Of a DNA stretch of 64,000 bases, positions 1 to 8,759 are shown in pieces. The notes below the pieces were generated by a model, which saw only the letters and a program-made list of their open reading frames with translations, was not told the origin of the DNA and did no database searches. The DNA is taken from contig NZ_MUZU01000012.1 in NCBI RefSeq assembly GCF_002000085.1, forward strand, positions 59,233-123,232, in the 5' to 3' direction. The first letter of the stretch is position 1, and every line of letters starts with the position of its first letter. Position numbers and translations under genes: made by a program. Origin of the DNA: Pseudocolwellia agarivorans (GTDB taxonomy: Bacteria > Pseudomonadota > Gammaproteobacteria > Enterobacterales > Alteromonadaceae).

Positions 1-2
1 GA

Positions 3-1403
3 GTGCTAGCCCCGACCTCTAAAGAATTTAAATGTTGGTCTTCTGAACTTATCCCCCTTAACCCACACTCAAATATATATGGTAAAACACATACAGGACA
101 ACCAGTAACTCTACTAAATTGTATTTTTCGTAAATACACTCAATATTCGGTTGGCAGCTCTTGCTCTTTATTTTCACATACGATGATATTAGGAAATGAA
201 CATGTTTTTCCTGAAACAGATCTTTTTGACTCTATATCGTTAACAGTTGAGAACCCTCTTAAATTATTTCAAGACATTGATTCATTTGGGTATATACATT
301 CTCCAAAAGAAGCATTAATAGAGGCACTTAATGAAGAAAAGTATACTCCTCACTTTAATATTGAAAATAACCCACGTATTGCATATTTCAATGGTGATTC
401 TGAAATTTTTAGTCAATGTACAAAATTAGGAACTATTACTGCAACCCACGCACACAGTATGAGACTTAGGGGAAGTGTAGAAGGTGCTCAACTAAAAAAT
501 AAAGTTTTTATAACTATCGACTTTACGGTTCCGTGCAAATTAGAAGTAGCCTTCAAAAAAGCCAACTTATTAGCTTTGTTTTTGAGATTCATTGCTAGTC
601 AAGGATTACATTTTAAAAATATCCAAGTAAGAAAGTTGGGTGATAAACTTCATGAATACAATGTGCATCATGACTACCGTAATTGGGGCCAAGAAGAGAG
701 TAAAGACAGCTATCACTCAGATCCTTTGATCAATGTAGTTAACGATAATTTTGGTAGTATACTCAAGAATTGGTTTGAGAAAGATGACAGAGAAAATGTT
801 AGGCTTTGCTTTTATAATACTTTTTTTTCAGATTTATACTCATCAAGCAGACTTATTGGTGCAGCTAATATGTTCGACATATTCCCTCATAAATCTGAAA
901 GCTTAGAAAAACAACTTAGTTCAGAAGAAAAATCACAAATTAAAGACTTAAAATCACAAATTAAGTTAAACTTTAAGCCATTTCCCGAAATAAAAAGTTC
1001 TTTACTTCAATCTATTAGTTTCTTAGAAAAAAAATCTCTTAAAGAAAAAGTGTTAGGGCGTATGTACATCATAAAACCTCAACTTGTTGGCAGTACACTT
1101 GACACTGTTGATTTTGAAATAGTTATAAAATATGGTGTTAAATGTCGAAATTATTTTGTTCATGGCTCGATAGATAGGCACTTGTCTCCAGAGTTATGCT
1201 TTCAATTTCAATCTTTTTTCACTGATCTGTTTGAATATATATATATAGTAAGTGAATTAATTGAGTGTGGTTGGAATAGAAAAGATGACAGAGTACTAAC
1301 ATGTCATCACCGTATTAGATCTTACGAAATAGAAATAGAGTCTGGCTCAAAAAAATTAGCTGAGATATTGAAAAATAAAAAAATATTCATATCCAAAAAT
1401 TAA
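3..1403 (+). CDS. ApeA-like HEPN-domain protein, probably 5'-truncated by the window edge
   Basis: The frame is open to the left edge and the first usable codon is a GTG at base 3, so the true start may lie outside the window. The N-terminal third has the pattern of the ApeA N-terminal domain: a segment like 'GKTHTGQPVTLLNC' at about residues 27-40, followed by alternating beta-type stretches. The C-terminal part is helical and carries R-N-Y-F-V-H at about residues 382-387, the RX4-6H motif of HEPN ribonucleases. ApeA proteins are anti-phage abortive-infection effectors thought to cut RNA. The gene has no plus-strand partner and ends 11 bases before the scrap of a methyltransferase gene, which suits a mobile island edge. 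The family call is from remembered motifs and is moderately sure; another HEPN protein is possible. Confidence 0.6.
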   Translation: MLAPTSKEFKCWSSELIPLNPHSNIYGKTHTGQPVTLLNCIFRKYTQYSVGSSCSLFSHTMILGNEHVFPETDLFDSISLTVENPLKLFQDIDSFGYIHSPKEALIEALNEEKYTPHFNIENNPRIAYFNGDSEIFSQCTKLGTITATHAHSMRLRGSVEGAQLKNKVFITIDFTVPCKLEVAFKKANLLALFLRFIASQGLHFKNIQVRKLGDKLHEYNVHHDYRNWGQEESKDSYHSDPLINVVNDNFGSILKNWFEKDDRENVRLCFYNTFFSDLYSSSRLIGAANMFDIFPHKSESLEKQLSSEEKSQIKDLKSQIKLNFKPFPEIKSSLLQSISFLEKKSLKEKVLGRMYIIKPQLVGSTLDTVDFEIVIKYGVKCRNYFVHGSIDRHLSPELCFQFQSFFTDLFEYIYIVSELIECGWNRKDDRVLTCHHRIRSYEIEIESGSKKLAEILKNKKIFISKN

Positions 1404-1414
1404 AATAATATTCC

Positions 1415-1501
1415 ATGTTTGGTATGGGTAACTCGTTAAATGTATCAACCGCTGACGCTATTGTTTTAGCCAAATGCGCCAGCCAATTAAGAAAGAAGTA
1501 A
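1415..1501 (+). pseudogene. 3' fragment of a SpoU/TrmH-type RNA methyltransferase gene
   Basis: Twenty-eight codons read M-F-G-M-G, then N-S-L-N-V-S-T-A-D-A-I, then a basic end and TAA. The N-S-L-N-V-S-x-A core is the C-terminal signature of the SPOUT (SpoU) RNA ribose methyltransferases, part of the SAM-binding knot. A TAA lies in frame just upstream of the ATG, so nothing else of the gene is present. This is a 3' tail only, as left by recombination or by an element that integrated into the 3' end of the gene. It directly follows the ApeA-like gene. Family assignment rests on one short motif. Confidence 0.4.
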
Positions 1502-1506
1502 CTTTG

Positions 1507-1715
1507 TTATAAGCAGCATTTTTTTATGTTTTTTTACCGCTTCCACATGTGCATGGGTCGTTGCGGCCCACTTTAAGTTCTGCAATAAAGGGTTTTGTTG
1601 TAGGGTAATTAAAGTCTTCTAATTCACTAAGTTCATTGTTAGTAAATAATGCTTCTAGTATGTTTTCGTCACTTTGCTCGTTGAGCCGTTGGTTAGCAAA
1701 GATTAAGACAACCAT
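1507..1715 (-). pseudogene. SEC-C metal-binding motif protein, frame broken in two A-tracts
   Basis: The intact reading (stop at 1524-1526) gives 63 residues ending V-G-R-N-D-P-C-T-C-G-S-G-K-K-T. This is the start of a SEC-C zinc motif (C-x-C-G-S-G-K-K-x-K-K-C-C) but lacks the last two cysteines. Coding strand: GGT, seven A, CAT, seven A, TGCTGCTTATAA. Removing one A from each tract restores G-K-K-H-K-K-C-C-L and a stop at 1507-1509. So two single-base changes separate this from a normal SEC-C tail, by decay or by sequencing error in homopolymers. SEC-C motifs occur as metal- and ribosome-binding tails on many proteins such as SecA. The N-terminal part is not recognised and may itself be a fragment. 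Confidence 0.55.
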
Positions 1716-1774
1716 AAATTTATACTTTTAAATTCATGGCTGTCCCAAACTTTTATATTTAAGTCTGCATAATC

Positions 1775-1800
1775 ACGAAGAGCAACTAAGACGAGCAACT
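1775..1800 (-). repeat. 13-bp tandem duplication across the selO stop codon
   Basis: On the coding strand TCTTAGTTGCTC occurs twice with a period of 13 bases, covering the last codons and stop of selO. With both copies the protein ends L-S-C-S-S followed by TAG. With one copy removed, the next bases (TTCGTGA) again give L-S-C-S-S followed by TGA. The conserved tail is therefore unchanged by the duplication. Confidence 0.7.
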
Positions 1801-3612
1801 AAGATGTGACAAGCCCCCCACTTCAAAGAACTCAGCCGGTTTCAAGCGATAGTATTTATCTTCCACGAGCTTCGACTGTTCGTCATAAGGTTGTGTCATC
1901 ACCGTTTGTAGCTCTTGAATGAGCGTATAATCTCCCAACGCTGCTTGCTGATAAGCTGGCACAAGAAACCACTCGCGCAAAATGTATTTTGGGTTAATAC
2001 GTTTCATCTGCTTCGATATTTCTTCGCTTGTTCGGGGCGAAGCCGTATTCGTGTTACTCGCGCTAAAGAGTAGTGTTTTCCATTTTTCTAGCCACTGTGC
2101 CCAGCGTTTGTCCATTTCTGCATCTTTTGTATCATCGGTAGCATCAGCAGCGTTATTCGATACGTGATTTGGTATGTTATGGTAAAAGCTTTTCTTTAGC
2201 GGGTTAATGTCGTTGGGTATCGACGAGAGTTCGCGAAATAAAATAGTGTAATCAACAGGCGTTTGTTTCATGAGTATTTCTAACTCGCTAAGCACTGCGT
2301 TGAAAGGTGCTTCGTCGGCGTTTGTATCGTCAGAATCAATAACCAAGGTGCTAAGGCCTAGCTTGGCAGCCCACATTTTTTTCATTTGTGTGTGCATTAC
2401 CTTCGAAAAGTCACCTTGAATTTCGTCGAGCGCTAGTAAATAGTCTTGATTCGACTCTTTATCAGGAATGAGTAACGGGCGTATTGCAGAACAAAACATG
2501 TCGAAGTTTTTTTGCGCTGCGCTTGGTTGGTTCATAAACGAGAAATGATGACCGCCGCCGGTCCAAGGTTGATAATACGGTTTAAACACATCGCAAAAAC
2601 CGAATGGACCATAGTCAAGTGTAAAGCCCCCTACTGCGCAGTTGTCGCTGTTGAAGTTACCTTGACAGAAACCAACGCGGATCCAATTCGCCACTAGTGA
2701 TGTAAGGCGGCCTTGAAATTCGCGTGCCAGCTGTACTACTTTTTCGGGCATAGGCAGCTGAGGTTCAATTACGCTAGTGTATTCACGATCAATCACGTGT
2801 AGTACAATTTTTTCAAGTTCTTCCATCGCTGTTGGGTGTTGGTTGAACCTAACGCGGCGAGCGAAAAGTTCGAGTTGACCAACACGCATGAACGACGGTG
2901 CAATACGTGTTGATATTGCGATGGGTTCATCAATATATCTATCGGGATTTTGTGAACGCGAACCCGGCGAATACCAAGGTCGTTGAACCTGCTCAGTTTT
3001 TGAAACATACAAACTTAAAGACCGTGATGTGGGTACGCCTAGTGCGTGCATGTGCTCTTGCGCCAAGAATTCGCGAATACTTGAACGCAACACCGCGCGA
3101 CCGTCTGCGCCTCTGCAATATGGCGTTTGACCACCACCTTTTAGCTGCATTTCCCAGCGTTGATCGTTAATAACGGCTTCAAGTACAGAAATTGCACGAC
3201 CGTCGCCATAGCCGTTGCCTGTTTGAAACGGACACTGCTGAATATACTCTTGACCATAAATAGAAAGTGCGTAGCCCGTCGCCCAACCAAATTTTCGCAT
3301 TGGCTTTGGCACATCAGTCATATCACCTGAGAACAGTCGAATAAAATCGGGAGACTGCGCCATACTGTCGGCAAAACCAAGTTCACTAAAGAAGGTTTTG
3401 CTGTGCGCTATATATTCAGGTTCTTTAATTGGCGTTGGATTAACAGGAACATAATGACCAGTAAAGACTTGTCGTGGTTCGTGGTCAACACCGTTTTCTG
3501 TTGCATCAGGGTCACAGTTGAGCGTGTCCATGAGGGAGTAGTTTGCCAACTTTGCAAGATCGTTGATCGTCGATATAGTCGAAGAGTTTTTCTGTGGCTG
3601 TTTGTTTGTCAT
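1786..3612 (-). CDS. selO: protein adenylyltransferase SelO (YdiU/UPF0061 family)
   Basis: Full-length SelO pseudokinase, 608 residues. SelO transfers AMP from ATP to Ser, Thr or Tyr of target proteins and is tied to redox homeostasis. Family landmarks: 'F-T-G-H-Y-V-P-V' near residue 50; the glycine-rich segment G-Y-G-D-G-R-A; the long conserved block [23 protein letters not shown]; and the metal- and ATP-binding segment N-S-D-N with the following D-Y-G-P-F-G-F. The protein ends C-S-S, the place where eukaryotic SelO carries selenocysteine, as is usual in bacteria. The ATG at 3612 has no clear ribosome site. The N-terminal [10 protein letters not shown] stretch matches the family, so the start is plausible. 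It is divergent from yceH. Confidence 0.93.
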   Translation of the reverse strand: MTNKQPQKNSSTISTINDLAKLANYSLMDTLNCDPDATENGVDHEPRQVFTGHYVPVNPTPIKEPEYIAHSKTFFSELGFADSMAQSPDFIRLFSGDMTDVPKPMRKFGWATGYALSIYGQEYIQQCPFQTGNGYGDGRAISVLEAVINDQRWEMQLKGGGQTPYCRGADGRAVLRSSIREFLAQEHMHALGVPTSRSLSLYVSKTEQVQRPWYSPGSRSQNPDRYIDEPIAISTRIAPSFMRVGQLELFARRVRFNQHPTAMEELEKIVLHVIDREYTSVIEPQLPMPEKVVQLAREFQGRLTSLVANWIRVGFCQGNFNSDNCAVGGFTLDYGPFGFCDVFKPYYQPWTGGGHHFSFMNQPSAAQKNFDMFCSAIRPLLIPDKESNQDYLLALDEIQGDFSKVMHTQMKKMWAAKLGLSTLVIDSDDTNADEAPFNAVLSELEILMKQTPVDYTILFRELSSIPNDINPLKKSFYHNIPNHVSNNAADATDDTKDAEMDKRWAQWLEKWKTLLFSASNTNTASPRTSEEISKQMKRINPKYILREWFLVPAYQQAALGDYTLIQELQTVMTQPYDEQSKLVEDKYYRLKPAEFFEVGGLSHLSCSS

Positions 3613-3700
3613 CGTTGTAATACCAAAGCCGTAAAGATAAAAAGAAATATAAATGTTTATACTGGGTATATTACCCCATTATTTGCGCCGATATCGGTAC

Positions 3701-3725
3701 TTGTTATTTAACGGCTAAATAACAA
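3701..3725. promoter_or_regulatory. perfect inverted repeat in the selO/yceH divergent region (operator candidate)
   Basis: TTGTTATTTA, a 5-bp spacer (ACGGC), then TAAATAACAA form a perfect 10-bp inverted repeat. It lies 89 bases upstream of the selO start and about 120 bases upstream of yceH. No T-tract follows, which suits an operator better than a terminator. No regulator is known for it. Confidence 0.4.
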
Positions 3726-3845
3726 ACTAAGTCGTGGCTTTATTTTATTATTCGCGATGTTGCTTGTTATTAGGTAGGTAAATCGCCATATTTATTGGTA
3801 TAACTGCTTATAACAACAAAAATAATTTTATAAAGGGTCTTCGAC

Positions 3846-4586
3846 ATGCTCACTCTCACTGCCATACAATGCCGCATTATTGGTGTTATGTTAGAAAAAG
3901 AAACAACAACTCCAGAGCAATATCCACTGTCTTTAAACAGCCTTAGCATTGGCTGTAATCAAAAAAGTAGCCGTGACCCCGTCATGTCTTTGTCTGAAAG
4001 TGATGTACAAAACGAAATAGACGCGCTACAACAAGCCAACTTATTAATGGTTGATCACCAAGCATCAGGCCGCGTGAATAAATATATTCATCGTTTTTGT
4101 AATACCGAGTTTGGCGATTTACAGTTTACGCCGCAGCAAAGAGCAATTATTTGCGTATTACTTTTACGTGGACCACAAACACCAGGCGAACTTCGTACGC
4201 GCACGAATCGTTTGGCTGATTTTGCTAATGTTACTGAGGTAGAAGCCACGTTAGCCCAACTGCAAAACTTAAACGGCCAAGTACTAGTGAAAAAACTTGC
4301 TCGAGAGCCGGGTAAACGTGAGTGTCGTTACTTGCATTTGCTTTCACCTAGTTCTCAAAGTGCAGAGGAAGAAGCAAGCGGTGAAGACAACACTTATGAA
4401 AGTAATGTCAGAACTCATGCAGGAAACGATACTAGAACTAATATCGAAAAAAATTCCGTTGAAGACGGCGAGAAAAAACAAGAAAACACGCCATTACACC
4501 TCAGAGTTACCGCGTTAGAACAACAAGTTGCGGCATTAACCGAGCAAGTAGCATTGTTAACACTGATGATAGAAGATAACGGCTAA
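3846..4586 (+). CDS. yceH: YceH family (UPF0502) protein with extended C-terminal coiled coil
   Basis: A 246-residue UPF0502/YceH protein: two winged-helix domains, with no settled biochemical role. The N-terminal winged helix has the family pattern L-E-K-E-T-T-T-P-E-Q-Y-P-L-S-L-N (residues about 17-32) and C-N-Q-K-S-S-R-D-P-V-M. The second has Q-R-A-I-I-C-V-L-L-L-R-G-P-Q-T-P-G-E-L-R-T-R-T. After residue about 170 comes an acidic, charged linker, then a short coiled coil (L-R-V-T-A-L-E-Q-Q-V-A-A-L). The ATG at 3846 has AAGGG about 8 bases upstream. The gene stands alone between selO (divergent) and a monooxygenase gene. Family call is secure, function is not. Confidence 0.9.
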   Translation: MLTLTAIQCRIIGVMLEKETTTPEQYPLSLNSLSIGCNQKSSRDPVMSLSESDVQNEIDALQQANLLMVDHQASGRVNKYIHRFCNTEFGDLQFTPQQRAIICVLLLRGPQTPGELRTRTNRLADFANVTEVEATLAQLQNLNGQVLVKKLAREPGKRECRYLHLLSPSSQSAEEEASGEDNTYESNVRTHAGNDTRTNIEKNSVEDGEKKQENTPLHLRVTALEQQVAALTEQVALLTLMIEDNG

Positions 4587-4901
4587 ACAGCTATAAGCAA
4601 GCCTTTAAAGGGAGCCTATACACTTTATTTATAAACTCCCTACTTTGAGTAAAATGGCTGTAGTAACTCTATTATCAGCCGTTAGCTCATATGTCGCTGT
4701 AATGATTTTTTATGGTACCTGAGAAACGCCATAGAGATTAAGATTCGTTTTAAATGTTTTGTGATAATTTTATACCTTAAACTAGCTCCCATATATTAAT
4801 CATATTTAAATATGGTTTTATAAAGTTTTCTTTATCTACCTTGCGCCAATGCATAAAAGTATTTAACCTCCAATAATCTATCTATTTAATGTTTGAATCT
4901 T
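4587..4901. other. gene-free stretch before the monooxygenase gene
   Basis: AT-rich, with no open frame of note. It holds a 14-bp perfect palindrome, CATATTTAAATATG, at 4801-4814, about 90 bases before the next start; this could be an operator. A weak pairing of AAGGGAG (4607 region) with CTCCCT (4636 region) may help end yceH transcription, but it has no clear T-tract. Confidence 0.4.
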
Positions 4902-5897
4902 ATGTTTCCTTTATCTGTTCTTGATCTAGTACCTGTAAAAGTCAATAAAACACCTGCTGATGCACTAGCCGATTCACTCGAATTAGCACAACATGCTGAT
5001 GCTTTAGGCTACTTACGGTATTGGGTGGCAGAACACCATAATATGGTTGGAATAGCGAGCGCTGCAACGTCTGTTGTTATTGGTTATTTAGCGGCAGGGA
5101 CTAAAAATATTAGAGTGGGTGCTGGTGGAGTAATGCTTCCAAATCATTCGCCTTTAGTTATTGCAGAGCAGTTTGGTACTTTAGAGTCATTATATCCTAA
5201 TAGAATTGATCTAGGTTTAGGCAGAGCCCCCGGAACCGACCAATTAACATGGCAAGCTTTGCGTAAAAATCCAAGATCTTCTGAACAGTTTCCACAAGAT
5301 GTTCTAGAGCTACAAGGATATTTTGAGCCGGTAAAAGAAAATCAATCCGTTCAAGCGGTTCCTGGTGGAAACTTAAACGTTCCCCTTTGGATGTTAGGCT
5401 CTAGTTTATTTGGTGCACAATTAGCGGCTCAACTAGGTTTACCTTATGCATTTGCGTCACACTTTGCCCCTGCGTCATTAGATCAGGCATTTGAACAATA
5501 TCGCCGTCTATTTAAACCATCTAGTCAATTAACTCAACCTTATGCTATGCCATGTATTTCTGTGATTGTGGCTGATACCGATGAACAGGCTGAATATTTA
5601 TTTACCAGTATGCAACAACGCTTTTTAGGCATGATTAGAAATCAACGAGGTAAATTATTACCCCCCATTGATAATATTGAAAGTTGTTGGGATCCAATGG
5701 AAAAAGCACAAGTTCAAAGTATGTTAAGTTGCGCCTTTATTGGTAGTGCAGCAACCGTGAAAGATAAACTTCAACACTTTATTAATAGAACTCAAGCTGA
5801 TGAATTAATAGTGAGTGCCGGCATTTTTGATCAAAGTGCTAAACTACATTCTTATAAGCTGTTAGCAGACATTGGTAAACAACTGATGCATGCATAA
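4902..5897 (+). CDS. LLM-class flavin-dependent oxidoreductase (luciferase-like monooxygenase)
   Basis: About 331 residues of a bacterial-luciferase-fold flavin monooxygenase, a cytosolic FMN-dependent enzyme whose substrate cannot be told from sequence. Family landmarks: [11 protein letters not shown] at the N-terminus, [10 protein letters not shown] near residue 44, [23 protein letters not shown], then [11 protein letters not shown]. This is the YhbW-like subgroup (MsnO8 family). I prefer the ATG at 4902: family proteins begin M-x-P-L-S-V-L-D-L, whereas the in-frame TTG at 4893 adds only three residues. No strong ribosome site is visible for either. Confidence 0.9.
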   Translation: MFPLSVLDLVPVKVNKTPADALADSLELAQHADALGYLRYWVAEHHNMVGIASAATSVVIGYLAAGTKNIRVGAGGVMLPNHSPLVIAEQFGTLESLYPNRIDLGLGRAPGTDQLTWQALRKNPRSSEQFPQDVLELQGYFEPVKENQSVQAVPGGNLNVPLWMLGSSLFGAQLAAQLGLPYAFASHFAPASLDQAFEQYRRLFKPSSQLTQPYAMPCISVIVADTDEQAEYLFTSMQQRFLGMIRNQRGKLLPPIDNIESCWDPMEKAQVQSMLSCAFIGSAATVKDKLQHFINRTQADELIVSAGIFDQSAKLHSYKLLADIGKQLMHA

Positions 5898-6080
5898 CCC
5901 TTAAATTTTATTCCCCTTCTGCTTGAAGCGTAAATATAAATGGGTAAACATTGAATGAGCGGCCATAGTTGTAACCAGTTCGGTGCTGCGCTTTCAAGAA
6001 CTTCTTCGGGTAGGTAACCTTTTTGAAAGGTAGACAGTGTAGTTATAATAGTTGACAGATTTAACTCATGTTTATCTTTT

Positions 6081-6111
6081 AATACCCTTAAATACATTAT
6101 TTAAGGGTATT
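6081..6111. terminator. 14-bp perfect hairpin between convergent genes (bidirectional terminator candidate)
   Basis: AATACCCTTAAATA, the triplet CAT, then TATTTAAGGGTATT make a perfect 14-bp stem with a 3-base loop. It lies between the monooxygenase gene (ending 5897) and the M50 protease gene (ending 6134), which converge. A T-run precedes it on the plus strand (A-run on the minus strand), but the stem is AT-rich and the T-tracts are short, so it is a moderate candidate. Confidence 0.5.
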
Positions 6112-6133
6112 TATTAGTGCTTATCCGTACACA

Positions 6134-7210
6134 CTAACTATTCAATATTTTAAGCGGTAGCGACAACGCTCCGTTATCTGTTTGCCCTACTAACCAAATA
6201 ATGGCACTTAAACCACCTACGGTTAATACGTACCACACACCTGAAACGATTTGCGCGTAACGGTTAAGTGGTAGTAGTTGGCTTAGGTGTCGGCGTTTGT
6301 ATTCAAAGAATATTTCAACACAACCAATAGCGAGTAAAAAGCCTAACAGTGCTAGACCAAACTGGTAGCTGAGATAAATACCGAGTGCTGCGCCTAATAT
6401 ACATGCCACTAAACCAATGCGTGAATTTATAGAGAATGCGATGCTTTTTAGTACGTGTCCGCCATCTAATGGTAATACAGGCAGTAGGTTAAATAAGTTA
6501 AGTAGTGCGTTAAATACGGCGATGCCTGCCAGTATTTCTATGTCGGTTATCCAATAGCCAATTAACGCGGCTACCGAGAGGATCAAACCAAAGAATGGTC
6601 CCATGATGGATATAACAACATCTTGCCAGCGGGTGTTAATTTTGTCGTCGCTAAGCGCTAAACCACCAACAAAAGGAATAAGGTAAATACCTTTGGTTTT
6701 TAAGCCAAAGTATTTCATGGCTTTGATATGACCATATTCGTGAAACACTAAACAAAGGATTAGTGCGATGGCGAATTCAATTGAAAACAACCAGCTGTAG
6801 GCTGCCAAGCTACCTGCGGCAAATAATACTTTAACAATTTTGGCGCTTTTAAGGAGTTTTAAGCCTAAGCCTGCCATACCTACAAAGCTGAACTTAAAAG
6901 GTTGTTTTTTATTTTGGCTAACGTCGCGTTGTTCTATGTCTTTTTCGTTGAGTGTGTTTTCTTCAACAAGTTCGTCGTTAATCAGTAGTTTAAATTGCAG
7001 ATCAAATGGTTGCCATTGTAATGAACCATTAAGCTTTACGTGAAGTTCGCCCTGTTCATTTTGCAGAAGAAATTTATGTTCAAAGTTGCTGTCGGCATTG
7101 GCATCAATTTGCGATACACATTGGTTATCCCAAAACAGTTGTTGCCACCCTGCCATTGAACCTTCTAAACGTAATGTTTTACCTAAACATTCTATTTCTA
7201 ATAACTGCAC
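6134..7210 (-). CDS. site-2 protease family (M50) membrane metalloprotease
   Basis: A 358-residue zinc metalloprotease-like membrane protein. The first ~105 residues are a soluble, charged region. Several hydrophobic segments follow from about residue 125. The zinc motif H-E-Y-G-H is at residues 157-161 in a membrane segment, and the second metal motif L-P-L-D-G-G-H is at about 246-252 (the usual N/L-P-x-D-G of site-2 proteases). There is no PDZ domain, unlike RseP. Such enzymes cut within membrane segments of regulators or precursors; the substrate here is unknown. The start is GTG at 7210 with GAGAG seven bases upstream. Confidence 0.85.
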   Translation of the reverse strand: MQLLEIECLGKTLRLEGSMAGWQQLFWDNQCVSQIDANADSNFEHKFLLQNEQGELHVKLNGSLQWQPFDLQFKLLINDELVEENTLNEKDIEQRDVSQNKKQPFKFSFVGMAGLGLKLLKSAKIVKVLFAAGSLAAYSWLFSIEFAIALILCLVFHEYGHIKAMKYFGLKTKGIYLIPFVGGLALSDDKINTRWQDVVISIMGPFFGLILSVAALIGYWITDIEILAGIAVFNALLNLFNLLPVLPLDGGHVLKSIAFSINSRIGLVACILGAALGIYLSYQFGLALLGFLLAIGCVEIFFEYKRRHLSQLLPLNRYAQIVSGVWYVLTVGGLSAIIWLVGQTDNGALSLPLKILNS

Positions 7211-7295
7211 TATAAACTCTCAATAATCAAAACATTGCCTGATTATCGCTATATTTACTCATGCCGCAAGAAGAATAAAATCTAATTGAAGTAAA

Positions 7296-7679
7296 TTACT
7301 CTTTTTCAATCCAATTGATTGCACTCAGCCGAGTATCAAAAAAACGTATATCGCCTGCTATAAACCAGTTACTAGCTTTACTTATTAGGTTTTGCCAATT
7401 TTCATTGCCAAAAATAGCTACACGATGAAGTTCACCTGAATGTTTAATTCCCATAATTAAGTCGTTCCATGCAGATCGAAGTGTCCATCCGTCAAATTGT
7501 GTTACATCAATTAACACATCAAGCTGAGGATGTTGTTCTGCGTTAAATATTGACACTATAATTGGGGAAATCATTTCGTAATCTTCTATCGATAATTTAC
7601 CTACAGCTTTAAAAGATAAAAAATAACCGTTTGGTTTACGCTTTATTGTAATAGTTAAACTATGATGGATATTTTTCAT
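7296..7679 (-). CDS. SpoIIAA-like (STAS-fold) protein
   Basis: About 127 residues resembling the SpoIIAA-like/DUF3478 family of small STAS/CRAL-TRIO-fold proteins: a strand-rich N-terminus (L-T-I-T-I-K-R-K), then L-D-V-L-I-D-V-T-Q-F-D-G-W-T near the middle, and an aromatic/basic C-terminus W-F-I-A-G-D-I-R-F-F-D. Function of the family is unsettled; some members bind lipids or act as anti-anti-sigma-like folds. The ATG at 7679 has GAGG nine bases upstream and is preferred over one 24 bases earlier. It is not clearly in an operon: 85 bases separate it from the protease gene downstream. Confidence 0.65.
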   Translation of the reverse strand: MKNIHHSLTITIKRKPNGYFLSFKAVGKLSIEDYEMISPIIVSIFNAEQHPQLDVLIDVTQFDGWTLRSAWNDLIMGIKHSGELHRVAIFGNENWQNLISKASNWFIAGDIRFFDTRLSAINWIEKE

Positions 7680-7879
7680 AATGAAATACCTCAAACTAAG
7701 CAAACATAAATTAACTATAGTTGAAAGTTATACATTAGGATCTGTTATCTTTTAAGAGGTATAGTGACAATAAAAATAAAGGATGTGGCTTTATTCAGCA
7801 GTATGAAGTATTTGGTAAATAGTAACCTGCGCTTAACCTAATACATTGTATTCATAAGGGGGTTGTTATCATTACTGTA

Positions 7880-8668
7880 TTAAAAGCTAAATAACCATAC
7901 AACCGATTTATACATTACGCTAGCCATTACACCTCCAACTAAAAAAAACATATAAATAAACCAAGCAGAGCCCGCTGATGGGTCCGATCTTTTATCATAT
8001 TCGGTGATGATAATGCCAATTTGAATAAACAAGTACACATTAAAAACTAAGCTCGAAATATAGTACTCGCTAAATAAAGCTAAAATGCCCGGAAAAATAG
8101 ATAATATAAAAAAAATATTATTCGAATATTCGTTTTCACTCGATGAACGTATTTCATATAACTTAACCAACAATACGCTAATAATTGCAGCTAAATAAAT
8201 AAGTGAAGGAGTTATGTTTTCAAGTAAGGTGGTTTTCGGGCGGGCCTCTATCGGCATCACTATATCTTCAGGTATATCACTGTAAGTACTTTCTGCGATG
8301 TATGGCACGGCTGGTGTTGTCCATAAATTTGTTAAATAGTCCCATAACAAAACACCACCATAACCAATACTAAAAAGGAAAAACCATACAATGAGAAAGT
8401 AATATAATTGTTTTAACGGTAGGCTATATCGAGCTTTTTTCTCGAACAGTTTTGCTAATAATCCTCCTAAGGCGCTCACACTACTTAATAATAAGAGTGC
8501 ATACCAAAAGGTATCAAGATAGAAGTAAATAAAACACGGAGCTATCACTAAAAATGACAGCTCAAATTCTAAGTCACTTTGACTCTTTTCTTTGGTACTG
8601 AACATCACTTTATAAATAACAAAAGGCTGAAGACAGAGCAGAAGAATGCTCAGCGAAATGATCGACAT
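7880..8668 (-). CDS. multi-pass membrane protein, unrecognised
   Basis: I do not recognise this 262-residue protein. It has about seven hydrophobic segments, at the N-terminus (residues 2-20), around 40-55, 55-70, 88-110, 150-168, 185-220 and 238-260. A polar external loop lies between the fourth and fifth (about residues 118-150, rich in P, E and S). No charged catalytic motif stands out. It is a lone minus-strand gene at the end of the T6SS effector region. A membrane immunity role is possible but nothing in the sequence shows it. Confidence 0.55.
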   Translation of the reverse strand: MSIISLSILLLCLQPFVIYKVMFSTKEKSQSDLEFELSFLVIAPCFIYFYLDTFWYALLLLSSVSALGGLLAKLFEKKARYSLPLKQLYYFLIVWFFLFSIGYGGVLLWDYLTNLWTTPAVPYIAESTYSDIPEDIVMPIEARPKTTLLENITPSLIYLAAIISVLLVKLYEIRSSSENEYSNNIFFILSIFPGILALFSEYYISSLVFNVYLFIQIGIIITEYDKRSDPSAGSAWFIYMFFLVGGVMASVMYKSVVWLFSF

Positions 8669-8759
8669 GATTAAAATTCTTTTTTAAAGTGTAATAACGA
8701 CCAATCAAACAAGGTTTACAGCTGATTTTAACCTAAAATAAAACGAACAAAAACAAGGA

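Noticed and set aside
2898..3170. 90-codon plus-strand frame inside selO
   Set aside because: Antisense to a fully conserved gene with no ribosome site or recognisable product.
5852..6097. 81-codon minus-strand frame between the monooxygenase and M50 genes
   Set aside because: Its ATG lies exactly in the 3-base loop of the 14-bp terminator-like hairpin, it overlaps the end of the monooxygenase gene, and it resembles nothing I know.
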